DNA of 64,000 nt from Phaffia rhodozyma (lineage: Eukaryota > Basidiomycota > Tremellomycetes > Cystofilobasidiales > Mrakiaceae). Below are positions 24,381 to 36,167 of the stretch, one piece after another; the stretch's first letter is position 1, and each line of letters opens with the position of its first letter. Below the pieces are notes generated by a model, which worked only from the letters and a program-made list of their open reading frames with translations, was not told the origin of the DNA and searched no databases. Both the position numbers and the translations under genes were made by a program. The stretch lies in contig JACGZH010000007.1 of the NCBI GenBank assembly GCA_014706385.1, forward strand, positions 1,185,501 to 1,249,500, in the 5' to 3' direction.

Positions 24381-27145
24381 TCAAACTCCAACCCATCCAA
24401 CGTTCAGGTCGTACCGCGCGCTCTCCTTCTCGTTCCCAGACTTGACACCCTCGAGCTGATTCATCGACCGTGCTACCCATTCTCTAATGAGTGATCTACC
24501 AAAGACAACTAAATGAGGAAGCATCCCACCTGGCCCTGGGACGTCGACCCCTTTGGGTAGCCCAGGAGTTCCTGGAGGAGGAGAGAATATCCCGATGGGC
24601 CAACCCCAGCCAAGTTCCGGTTGAGCCGGGTCGGTAATTCGTTCAGAAAGAGAAGAACCAGCGCCGAGAAGCTCTGTCGATCCATCCTCTTCCGCTTCGT
24701 CCTCGGTGTCGTCTCCTTCGTCCGAAGAGTTTGTCACAAAGGACGACGAGAAGGAAGAAGAAGAGGACGAAGACGTCAGATCGTCCATAGACTCGTTCAC
24801 CGGTAGATCGGTCTTTATCCTCTTCGCCCATCGCCGTCTGTTTCCGCCACCTGTGGATCTTCTGGCAATCTCCCAAGTGCGCGGGAATCGTTTCTCGATC
24901 ACGCCAAACGTCAGATTGACCTGATAGGTCGCATAAAGCCTCATCCCTCTCGACAAGCCAGCTGTGAGTCCGAGGACTTGAGGAAGATAATCCAAAGGCA
25001 AACCCAAGTCTCCGCCGTTTCCGCTGTTGGAAGCGGCGCCGCCAGCGCCACCCATGAACGCTGCCGGGGAAGGAGATGAAGTCGAGCTGGTGAGTGAGCT
25101 AGGTGAATCTGCAGAGATATGTGAATACGTTGAAGTCGAGAGTTTGGATGAGGAAGGATGAGGCATTGGGGTTGATCGAGCAGAGGTACTACTGGAGTAC
25201 AACCGCTGCGTTCGGCTGTGAAGGATTGTCTGCTCGTAAGTCGTGATATGCAACAAGACCAGAGCATCGATCAAGTAGCTAGAAGACGAGTCACGATTAG
25301 GAAGAGAAGGGTGAGTACTCGCTTATATCTAGTTGAAGCAATCAAAACAAGAGGATGGAAACTGCGTACACGAGTCCTAGCATTCCTTTCGCTGCCTCTT
25401 CCCTTGCACGTTTCCCCTTGGAGCTGCCTACGGAAGCCCCTTTGACGACTCCCTCCCAACCGCCTCGGACGACTTTCTTCATCCCATCTAAACTCTTCCA
25501 GACTTCGAGGTTGACTCGACCGGGAGTTACCTGGTCATCCGCCCAGAAGGCGTACACCCAGAGCAGGATCGAGTCCGTCAGCTCTATGAGCGTCTGGATC
25601 GAAGTGAATGTAGGGAGTGACGTTGGCGGATAAAGTCTGGATCGGGCGTCCGCTTTATGTTTCAGTGATCGTGCAAGACCTCGATATCTGTTGGGTCACA
25701 CCGAACCAACATTGAAGGAACAGGTGTCAGCTTGGCACATCCGCAGTGACACAACAGGATAAACGACCGGGAACAAGGTTGGAGAAGAGAACGTTGGACG
25801 AACGTGTGAGCTAGCTCTTTGTACCTGTCCGAGTCCCATCGCTTGACTTCTTCTAATCGTTTCCTCAACCTGGAAAGCCTATCGGCTCTTTCGTCAGCCT
25901 CCTTTTGCCTGGCCAGCCGTTTTCGTTTTCTGCGTTCACCTTTCTTGGCGGCTTCCTCGCTATTTTCAATCTCTGACGGAGGAGAGGGAATCGCTTGCCT
26001 AGTTCGAGAGCCCTTAGACGCTGAAGAGGAGCCCGAGGGATATGAAGAGTTGGAAAGAGAGAGAGCCGATGGGTCTTCAAGGGAAGGTGAGGGTGAGCGG
26101 GACGGAGGAGGCGAGAGAGGTAATGTGGGCGACAAAGCTCGAGGAAATGAGCTCAGGATCTATCATCGGCGGAGTCCGAAGACGATTCGTGGTCAGCTTA
26201 TAGTCAACTGAAACAGAGAGGAAGGGTTTTCTTGGGTTTCGGATGGATAGCCTGAATAAAAAGGGGGCGAAAGAAAACAAGGAAAAATTGGATGTAGACA
26301 GAGTGTTCTCTTGTCGAAGAGGAGGGAACTACATCGAGTAGTAGATTGGACATCCGAGTGCCTAATAGTAATCCGCAGGCAACGTAACCCTCCAAACAGA
26401 GCTTGGTCCCCAACGGGTGACAACCCGGACGGACTGCTCTGTGCAGAATTTCGTCGTTTGCCATGCTCCAACTGAAAGACATGTCGGTCGAGCCGGATGA
26501 CCAGGACGAATGGTTGATGGGGACCGGGAGATCAAAGAACCAAGCAGAAAGAACGAACCTTGACTTTTCGTCTGGCCAGCTCCAAGTCGGACAATTCGGA
26601 AGACCTGTGTTTTGCGACCGGTTCGATGTACATATGAACCAAATAGCAGGCGAGAGCCGAAGGACACGAGGAGACACCAAAGAGAAAGAAAGCAAGAGAG
26701 CAAAAGAACAAGACAGATGAAGAAGACGAAAGAAAGATATATAAAAAAAAGTGATGAGCCTTTGGGAACGTATGAATCATGCACCCTCGGGACGGCCGGC
26801 AAGACACGACCCAAGCAAAAGAATTTTCCCGGCCTCCTTCTTGAATTCTTCTGAGGATTGGCTTTGTGGTGATCAAAAGATCGAGCTGCGTTCCAATCGG
26901 ACAACCGAGAGAGAAAAGGAAGACAGAACGTACATGGCAGAAGGAGGAACACTCGATCCTCGCTTGAGAAGAGCAGAGTCCTGGATGTGATCGATCCGGT
27001 GGATGGCCGAGAGGGTGGACTGTGGAACGCCGTCTGTCGAAGTCGCTCGCTGATGGGTCGGCGGGGAGACTTGAGGGGACGACGAGGAAGATGAGGAAGA
27101 CGACGAGGACGGTGATTTCTTGGGGAACGTTCTGAAGATTGCCAT
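24381..27145 (-). CDS. Unrecognised Ser-rich protein
   Basis: I do not recognise this protein. The 3' half is a solid reading. One exon ends RKRLEEVKRWDSD, and a phase-2 join leads to RYRGLARSLKHKADARSRLYP. The frame continues ELTDSILLWVYAFWADD, and a second join gives KGMLGLVYLIDALVLLHITTY. A 24381-25274 exon follows with a Ser-rich tract, the helix-like LPQVLGLTAGLSRGMRLYA and an acidic DEGDDTEDEAEEDGSTE stretch. Two moderately hydrophobic segments (LLWVYAFW and LIDALVLLHI) could be membrane-associated. The 5' half is uncertain: MAIFRTFPKKSP followed by an 11-Ser run is the likely start, and a small exon SSELSDLELARRKVK fits. Between about 26550 and 26170 two frames are splice-compatible, one of them containing LCLEGYVACGLLLGTRMSNL. 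It is divergent from TRM8, 310 bp away. A Pex11-like membrane protein crossed my mind, but no motif supports it. Confidence 0.5.
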
Positions 27146-27455
27146 CTCTTCTCTTCTTTCTTTCTTCCTTCCTTTGGAGAGAACACGGACGAACAGATCC
27201 ACGATGGGGGTCGATGTATGCTGACCTTGGGCGTTGTTCTTTGTCTTCCGAGTCGGAGCTCTTCAGTTTAATTCGCCAACGCTGAGCCATCACACGCGGG
27301 TAACCACTAGTGCGGGTTAGTAACCGAACCAGGCTGTGTAAAACACGTGACTTTTGAATGTTGTGCACACACATTTTGATTTTTTCTCATTCTCCTCTAG
27401 ACCCAGTGAATTTTTCGTGTTCTGTCCAGGTCAACCATCTTCCCGATTAATCTTG
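27146..27455. promoter_or_regulatory. Bidirectional promoter, unknown gene / TRM8
   Basis: This 310-bp divergent promoter has a CACGTG E-box at 27344-27349. Immediately left of it lie repeats of a GGGTAA/GGTTAGTAACC-type sequence (27297-27325). These are plausible factor sites, but nothing proves binding. Confidence 0.45.
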
Positions 27456-28904
<1,449 letters not shown>

Positions 28905-29040
28905 TCAGAGACTTTCTTAACCGGCTGTTGTCTATAATTGTGAGTGAATATTCAGTCGAGCACCTTCACTCGTCAACGAGCTATGCACGACTAGTGGGAC
29001 GAAAGGAACTCCTCGAATGAGAAGAGAACAAGGAAAACAT

Positions 29041-29096
29041 ATGATGAGATCTTATAAAAATCGATTAGTCTTTAAGACATATTTCCCATGGTTACA
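29041..29096 (+). repeat. Direct repeat copy B (TRM8 3' flank)
   Basis: This is the second copy of the repeat in the last TRM8 intron. It starts 137 bp after the TRM8 stop, in the same orientation. Confidence 0.85.
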
Positions 29097-29756
29097 CACA
29101 TCCCATTTTACCTCTGATCCAAACCGTCTCGCTATTATCGTTTTGAAAGAAGATCCTTTCCGTTCCCACTGGTCTCTCGTTCTCGCTCCTTCTTTTTCAA
29201 CGAGTCATTGTCTTTGTTTTGTTCGAAGATCAGCACTGACGTATTTGGTTATTCAACTATTTGTCTGCTTATGTGATCCGTCATAGATTACCCGAAGTGC
29301 ATTTCTCTAGAAGCCGCGCCTCAACACTCGGTCTCCTTTTCTTTTCTTTCCTTCCCTTCTCTCCGTTGTGTTTGTACTTTTAGTTTCGGGCTTTCTGACA
29401 ACGAAGGAAACCCCCCTCTCTGCTGGACGTCGCTGGCCATTGTAGACAGATGTATATGAATATGATCAAGCAGAAAATATAACCCAGCTCTGCCTGCGGA
29501 TGACGATCGGCTCTTGTCTGGGGTCTTGGTTTCATTGATGATAGATGGCTTGTTCACGATCTTCGCCGGCTTGTTGACTGAACATTCTAGGCCCCAGATG
29601 ATCGGCGCGCTGAGCCCTGGGTCGTATTCGACGCGCGCAGTCTAATTCGAGGGTCCACGTGAGTGGTCAAGCAGAGGAACCAAATCGACCTATATACCAT
29701 GTTCTTGTTGCTTCCTCTTCTTACATGACCTTCTTTCTTCGAACGAATCCCAGTCT

Positions 29757-29838
29757 TCTTTCCCACCACCTTCCCACCACCTTCCCACCTCTTTCCCACC
29801 CTTCTCTTTCCCATCCTTCTCTTTCCCATCCTCGCCCA
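29757..29838. repeat. Imperfect C/T-rich tandem repeat (TTCCCACC / CTTTCCCATC)
   Basis: Units such as ccaccttcccaccacc are followed by two copies of ccttctctttcccat. The repeat lies upstream of the glutaredoxin-like start and is probably part of its promoter or leader. Confidence 0.75.
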
Positions 29839-30048
29839 TTCCCCAATCGTCAAATCCTCCTCGACAACTTTGTTTGACACAAAGGAAACTGCGAGATTTG
29901 AATCCTCAAGAGCTGGCTCTCTTATCTACGACTTTTATCTCCTTCCTCCATCCGATTTAAACAACATAGGCGACGACCTCCTCGACGACGACGACGACGA
30001 CGACAATAACAAAACCAGCAACAACAGCAGCAACTATCGACAGCCGAC

Positions 30049-31216
30049 ATGTTTTCCATAAGCCCCTTCTCCACCTATGTTCAGAATACCAGACGGCCTT
30101 CTACCGTTCAAGTAGTTCCCTCAAGTTCATTTTTCCGAAGTAACCGAGCCCGGCACCGTGCGACGCGTCTGTTTTTCGCCCTTGGATCTCTCCTCATGGT
30201 TATCTGGTGGATTTTGAACCCGATAACGTTGTTGACCAACCTGTCGTCGGTAAATTCTCGAACTGGAACTGGTTCCAAACAAATGAGACTGAGGGGTGGG
30301 CTGGAGGATTCGAATTGGATGGAAAAATACCGATTAAGAGCAGATACTATTCACGGAGATTCGACTGGGTATCCCGTGAGCAGGGTGGCGGAAAGACATC
30401 AGGCCATGACTTCCCCGCTTAACCATGGTGCGTCTTTGAGTTGTCCCTTTATACCTTTCTACGGATTCATGTTCAAACAGCTAACGGACGATGTTGTTTA
30501 TGAACGTGAAAATACATTCCTACAGTTCACACGTACGCAGCCCGACTCACGTCTGTCGCGACGAATGCGCCGGTCATTCCGTTGACCTCCGGACAAGAGC
30601 TTGCTGGTCTTTTTCATTTCTTGGTTTCGACTTCCTACGGCTCTCTTCCTGCGTTGGCTCTTTCTTCAAAGTACGTTCCCGCAACTATGCCGCTTGCTGC
30701 CGAATGGATCCTCGATTTCAACCCTGGACAACACGCAGGACCAGATAGGGATCAAGCTCTTGCTTTGTTTGAGAAGGAAGTTTGGGAGGGAGAAGCAAAG
30801 CTAGTCTTACTTGGCAGAAGAAAGTTCGGTGGACCGTGGTTGAACGAGGTTGAAAAGATCTTGATAGATGATCTCAAAGTCTTGCCAGGAGAGATCCTGA
30901 CGATCGATCTGGACAGTCGAGGTTTGTCTTCTCTCTGTGCTCTCGTTGTTGCGACAAAAGAAATTGACACCCAATTCGATATCGTCTTTCCCAACTACCA
31001 GTCGATGCCGAAGTCCTTGAACCAGTTTTCACTCGGCTCATCGGCGAGATGAGCTTCCCTTCGATCCTTCTTGGGGGCACGCCAATTGGCGGGTTCGAAG
31101 ATGTCAAGTCACTTCATCGAAACGGAAAGCTCAGGCAGATGCTTGACCGAGCGGGTGTCAGGGTAGAGAAACCGGCAAAGATTGTGGGAAGAATAAATGG
31201 AAAACGGAGGAGATAA
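30049..31216 (+). CDS. Membrane-anchored glutaredoxin-fold protein lacking cysteines (Grx6/7-like)
   Basis: The layout is that of the secretory-pathway monothiol glutaredoxins Grx6/Grx7: a short basic cytoplasmic N-terminus, one signal-anchor helix (LFFALGSLLMVIWWIL, about 30170), a linker and a C-terminal thioredoxin fold. The fold is seen from RDQALALFEKEVWEGEAKLVL (about 30750) through IDLDSRVDAEVLEPVFTRLI to SFPSILLGGTPIGGFEDV. The final helix is KSLHRNGKLRQMLDRAG. The cis-Pro (SFP) and the GG of the glutathione pocket are kept. However, the active-site segment reads GRRKFGGPWLNEVEKIL, with Gly where Grx6 has its cysteine, and the whole inferred protein has no Cys. Introns I place near 30425-30526 and 30922-31010; the long exon 30049-30424 reads through a possible donor at 30249. 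About 300 residues. Redox catalysis looks impossible; a structural or glutathione-binding role is only a guess. Confidence 0.72.
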
Positions 31217-32344
31217 GGTAGTACGATGAATTCCTCTCGCTTTCAGGATGATAGAACCACTTCTCTTATCCTCTATATTTCCCTACTATAGAGTTTCTGT
31301 CTTCATTCTCTTCTTCTTGTCTTGGCCTCCATCTTTATCTTTTGATCTCTTTCCAATCTGTTTTATGCCTTTGCCTATCTTTCTCATCCATTGGTGGAAT
31401 TATGTCCCGATGTCTAGTACACATCGTCGTTGCAACCCCTCACAAAGTTCTCGTCCTCATCTACATTGGATCTTTTTTTTTTACCATAATCCAGAGAGGG
31501 AAATCCCTTATTGCGCTGGCTTGCTCGATGACCCCTATCTCTTATATAGTCATAACTTTCCTTTTTCCATGCGTTCTTACGAACCGATTAGTCTTCGGTT
31601 GAGACAGGGGAAGCATAAAACTCACTCAGAGCACAGGCTATAGTCTAGACGAGGATGAATACAGACAGAAGAGCGAAGAAGTCTTGTTCTTCTACCGAAT
31701 GCATGCGCCAAACAACCTTGCTTTGACCACCCTGACTGACTCGATCCCGAAACATTTGTATCGGCATCTCTGAATAGGCTTGGTTTTGTGCCTATCATCG
31801 TTGTTCTTCCAACAAGTATGTTAGCACTATTGTGAATACTGCTATCTTCATTCTCAATGATATGATTCAAATAAAGCTACAGCCAACATATCACAGACCC
31901 GAGTTTGTCCGGCAGAAGAGATATCGGCATCAACCGGGGGCACGCACAGCTTTCTCACGTGGATCTCGTCGCCGTCCGAATTTAGTATTCTGCTGGCCTT
32001 GGCACGCTTGGCACCGCTCGGCCGGTGGACGAAGGCCGATATTATTGCTGTTTTTGATCTCTCAACGAGATTTCGCTTCTTCTAGGATTTTATCTAGCTC
32101 TCTTGCCAATGTCTCACCTCGCTCACCGTGGCCCCACAGAGGAACGATTCTTGGATCAAGAAACAAGACACTTGCGCGAAGTTTTGCGGAGAGTCAAATG
32201 CAGCATTCGTCGAGATTATGTCGTGTCTCTATGTTCTCTTCTTCAATCTTCATCCGTCAATTGACCATCCCGACAACCGTCACCTTTCTTCAATCTTAAT
32301 CTCAAACCCAACACCCTTCGGGTCGATAGCTTCAGAACAATCCA
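31217..32344. other. Intergenic: 3' flank of glutaredoxin-like gene and promoter of WW gene 1
   Basis: T-rich sequence follows the stop (3' untranslated region). A CACGTG lies at 31956-31961. A 155-codon open frame at 31832-32299 has no domain and unlikely composition, so I leave it out. No RNA gene or mobile element is seen. Confidence 0.5.
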
Positions 32345-33443
32345 ATGTCCGGCTCTCAAACCGGTATAGTCTCTTCTTCGGACGAGGCACCTCCTCAATA
32401 CATCGACCGACCGTTGCCTGCCGGTTGGATATACAAGTGCGACCCAATGTACGTTGCAGACTTACTCTTCACCTATGAGGGGACTGAACCCACTCCATTT
32501 GCCAGTCATCTCACACCCGTCCTTTGTGCTCCCCTCTAGTCATGGCACTCGCTTCTATGCCGACACTACCTCGGTCCCACACCGGTCGACCTATGTTCAT
32601 CCGCTCGATGATCCTATATACATCGCGTCCTTGACCAACACACCGACGATTCCGGATGTCAATGCAGCCGGTAGGGCTCGTAGTCGACCTAGCTCGGATC
32701 CGGCAGTTCCGAGAAAAGCAGTCATCGCTAAAACCAGTGACTCTTTATCGAGGACAGGAAACCAGCTTTCTCAAACTAGATTTAGACCTGCTTCTAAAAC
32801 AACGTCTGAATTTGTCAACGAGAACAAGCCGAAGAAGGGACTCAGCGAGAAAATAATGGATGGACTAACTGGAATGAGTAGGGAGCAGAGAAGACAGCTT
32901 GAAATGAAGAAAGAAGACCTTGAATTTGTAAGGATGACATCTTCTCTCGAGCAATAGTCAAACATGTCAATGAAACCTGACATTTGCGGTTGTTCTTCTC
33001 CTTCTACAGAGAAAGAGAGTAGCACAGCAGCGCCAAGATGACTTTATAAAGCAGAAGAAAGTCGAGCGAAAAGATCGAGAGAGGGCTCAACGAATGATGG
33101 ATAACCTCTATTATCACAGTAAGCTCTCCTTCGAGTTTTGTGCCGCACCTTTTCTTTCCTCCCGCCACTGCTGAACCAAGCATCTGATTATCGGATTCGT
33201 TTCATAATCTTTGAAAGACAATCTCTGTAGACATCCACACTCAAAGCAAGCTGCTTTCAATGCTATGCAAGCCGCAAACTTTGCTGCTATGGTGTCAGCT
33301 AACAACACGGGATCTGCAAGTTGTGCGTTCGAACACCTCATTCCCTCGATTTTTCTTCTGATTTGGCCAGGTCTAACATGTAATGTTTTTTGTATGGCGA
33401 GTTCGTAGGTACCTGTCCTGCTCATGGTAGAGATAGCCATTGA
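32345..33443 (+). CDS. WW-domain protein, tandem copy 1
   Basis: This is a small protein with one N-terminal WW domain (a proline-motif binding module), split by an intron after CDP. It reads PLPAGWIYKCD, then GTRFYADTTSVPHRSTYVHPLDDP. The first Trp is present, but the second is Tyr (STYVHP). A polar linker follows, then KKGLSEKIMDGLTGMSREQRR, a diverged form of the K-x-K-D-K-x-TGTTHEER motif that follows the WW domain in many fungal WW proteins. A charged helix comes next (RKRVAQQRQDDFIKQKKVERK), with an Ala/Asn/Met-rich end (FNAMQAANFAAMVSANN). Exons: 32345-32448, 32540-32927, 33010-33118 and 33251 onward. The last junction is uncertain: read-through would stop at 33408, and splicing into 33411 gives a short Cys-containing end at 33443. 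Exon 1 is 104 nt, exactly as in copy 2. The function is unknown. Confidence 0.75.
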
Positions 33444-34683
33444 TCGAGTATGAAGCCGCACAAGTTCTGTTTCTACATTGTTTTTCTTGCTCTACCTTCC
33501 TCTGTTCTCTGCTCCCAATCCTTAGTTATGTCAAATACACCCACTGGTCTCATACAACATATAACTGATCTCAAACTGCATACCTACCAGTCCATCATCA
33601 TGTATATGAATTCAAACAAAATGTAGAACGGTGAGACAGATAGAAGTGTTGAAAATGATAAGCGATGCCGAGGAGTTAAGACGACAAAGAGACAAGACCC
33701 TCGATTCGGACAACTCAAGTCTGTCTTGCCTCTGCTGACTTCTTGGGTTGAGAGACGGAACGAGCCAGCACCATATCTGCACCAGTGGCAATGCCGATTG
33801 AAAGTAAACACTCAATGTCATAGATTAGATGCTGGCAACAATCAGATGTCAGGGATGTGACCTGAGTGTTACACCTCAGTAACCTTCTTTTGGTTCTGTT
33901 GTTTCTCCTGCCTCGGTATTCCTTATGCTCTCTCATTACATCAACATGCAGGTATATGACCTTCCAGCGCAGGTGCTTCTAGCACCTTCTATGACCTGTT
34001 CTATTATGCATAATCGTTGGAGTCTAAGGATGATATATAAGACGGGTCCCCCTTTGCCACCCATAGCATAGTCTACCAAGCCTGAATCCTTTGTCATTCC
34101 TTGGTTCCCTAGTACTCTTGTTCCATTGTTGTATCAACCTTATTCATACGATTTCCCTGCCTTGCGCTCTCGTCACAGTCACCAAGCTAGAGAGCCTGAA
34201 CTTCCTTCTTGCCAGCCCTATTCCCTGCCTGGTTACATTCTTGTAAACTTCCCGTTACCCTCTGAACCCGGACCCTGACATCAGAGGCATAGCCTGCTCA
34301 CGTGGATAATTTGTCCTTCATTCGGCCTAAGTCTGTCCTAGCCCGGTTCGGCACGGTTCGGCACGGCCCTGCACTGCCAAGAAGATAATTGATACCACGT
34401 TTTGCTAAATGACCATATTGAGCATTCAACATCTTGAACTATATTCCGAGTTCCTTTGCCGACGTTCCGTCATACACACGATGGCCCCACAGAGAGATAA
34501 AGAGAGAGAGATAAAGAGAAAGCAACATCGGCTGAAGGGAACGAGACAGTTGCCGAACGACCATGAAGAAGTGTATATAGGAAGCGCCGGAATCAGGTCG
34601 TCCATGTTCACTTCTCTCTTTCTCATCCCCTCTCCATCACTGTTCGATTTCAATTCACTTCCTCAATAACTTCCATTCATCCA
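33444..34683. other. Intergenic between the two WW genes
   Basis: This 1.2-kb spacer has a TATA-like gatatataag near 34030, a CACGTG at 34299-34304 and a 10-bp tandem repeat CGGTTCGGCA at 34344-34366. A C/T-rich leader precedes the ATG. No coding region or remnant of a third WW copy was recognised. Confidence 0.5.
34344..34366. repeat. 10-bp tandem repeat CGGTTCGGCA
   Basis: Two exact units are followed by a partial CGG, about 320 bp before the start of WW gene 2. Confidence 0.85.
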
Positions 34684-35931
34684 ATGTCCCATTCACAAGG
34701 CGATATCGTTGTCTATCCGGATGAAGCACCTCCTCTCTATGATGATCGGCCATTGCCTACCGGTTGGATATACGAGTATGATACAACGTATGTTCAAAGC
34801 GCTCTCTCACCTCCTCTCCTCTAGTACCAACATCTCTTAACACATGTGTCGACAAACCGTTCTGTTCTGCCGGTCCTAGTTACAGAGCTCATTTCTACGT
34901 CGACATTGTAGCCGAACCACCCCGGTCATCTTGGGTTCATCCGCTTGACGATCCTATATACATCGCATCTATACCCGACACATCCCCAAGCTTCAATATC
35001 GAATTTCGAGTACAGTCTAATCCGTATACTGTCGGTCCGAGTCCTGTTAGCCCAAGCAGCTCTCCGTCAAGGACAGATAACCAGCCTCTTGAATCAACGT
35101 CCACATCCACATCCGCATCCACGTCCATGTCTACGTCCACATCTGGCACCAAGACTGAGCGCAAGAGGGGACTCGGCGAGTGGATCATGGATGGGCTGAC
35201 TCAAACAAGTAGGGAGGAGAGAAGAGAACGAGATAGAAAGTTGAAAGACGTCTTAAACGTGAGGGTTTAAATCGTCTCATCTCATCTGTCTTTAGACAAG
35301 TATTGCATCGAAATGTGAAATCTGACGTTGGTATGGAATTCTTTCTCCCTTTAACCTTTTGTCTTTGGCCTACATAGGAGACGAAGAGAAAGCAGCAGCT
35401 TCGTGATGAGGCCATGCATCAGCGTCTGATCAAAGAAAAAGAAGAGAAGGAGGTTCGGAAGCGTGCTAAACGCGCTTACCATGGTACGTTCTCTTCTGGG
35501 GTCTACTGTGTCCCTCTTTTTCCTCTCTTTTTCCTACAACGCTCATACTGAGTGACTGATCGCCGTATATGTTGTTATGACATCAGAGGCTCAAGTGCGT
35601 AGAAACCAACAAGGGAACATATCAGCTCGGAACAATAGAAACTTCAACGATTCGACTGGTCTAAACAATATGCTGATGTTCAATATGATGGCCGCTGCGA
35701 GCTGTTCGTCCAATTGAATTCCTCATTCCTTCTCAAACGTCTCGTTCTTTAGGATCCACTTTGTCCTCGCTCATTCATCTATGATTGACTTCCGCGTAAC
35801 TAGACACTACCGGACCTGGTTTTGGTGGTGATGGTGGTGGCGGCGGCAGCTGTGGAGGTGATGGCGGCGGAGGTGGAGATGGGGGAGGTGGAGGAGGTGG
35901 AGGAGGTGGAGATGGCGGGGGGTGTTGTTAA
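34684..35931 (+). CDS. WW-domain protein, tandem copy 2, with Gly-rich Cys-terminated tail
   Basis: This is a diverged paralogue of the gene just upstream. Both begin MSxSQ and share DEAPPxY.DRPLPxGWIY and HPLDDPIYIAS, with identical intron phase (exon 1 is 104 nt in each). Here both WW tryptophans are present (PTGWIYEYD and PPRSSWVHP). The linker has a 6-bp repeat coding alternating Ser/Thr (35099-35146). The KRGLGEWIMDGLTQTSREERR motif and a charged helix (ETKRKQQLRDEAMHQRLIKE) follow. The last exons give EAQVRRNQQGNISARNN and, after an intron of the GTTCGT type (35704-35802), a tail of about 40 residues almost wholly Gly with some Asp and Cys, ending Gly-Cys-Cys. A terminal CC could be lipid-modified; this is inference. 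Without that last splice the protein would stop at 35717. The function is unknown. Confidence 0.75.
35099..35146 (+). repeat. Hexamer-type coding repeat (TCCACA / TCCACG variants)
   Basis: About eight imperfect 6-bp units encode an alternating Ser-Thr/Ala tract within WW gene 2. It is likely a slippage-prone linker. Confidence 0.8.
35824..35928 (+). repeat. GGT/GGA/GGC-rich coding repeat (poly-Gly tail)
   Basis: A run of Gly codons with interspersed Asp, Ser and Cys codons ends in two TGT codons before TAA. It is internally repetitive (ggaggtgga units) and probably length-variable. Confidence 0.85.
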
Positions 35932-36167
35932 TCCGAGTAATTTTTACCCATTCTGAACGAGTTCGCTTTGCATCGTTTTCATCTGTTCTTCCGTTCCTAT
36001 CCTTTTTTGTGACTTCGATTTTCGATCTTCTTAGATTTCCTTTCTTTTCAATTAGCTTCAAATTTGCCTCACAAGCATGTACCTAATATCAACGACTTTC
36101 AAGGAAAGATAGAATCAAACAACATTCCAACGAGGAAGCGACCCCGAGACGATATGAAGAAAAGAGA

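Larger units (their letters stand above)
28905..30048. other. Intergenic: TRM8 3' flank and promoter/leader of glutaredoxin-like gene
   Basis: The left part holds repeat copy B. Farther right are a CACGTG at 29656-29661, a C/T-rich imperfect tandem repeat (29757-29838, based on ttcccacc/ttcccatc) and short runs of GAC codons before 30000. The in-frame stretch at 29870-30048 lacks family features and I treat it as leader. Antisense frames at 29321-29880 are not convincing. Confidence 0.5.

Noticed and set aside
26362..27374. Two long overlapping minus-strand frames (over 270 codons each)
   Set aside because: They read through clear intron consensus sites and are Ser/Phe-rich shadows of the unknown gene's exons.
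29587..29880. Lys/Arg/Gly-rich minus-strand frame
   Set aside because: It is the translation of a C/T-rich tandem repeat read backwards.
31832..32299. 155-codon open frame on the + strand
   Set aside because: No domain, unlikely residue composition, and it lies directly in the promoter region of WW gene 1 with overlapping frames of similar length.
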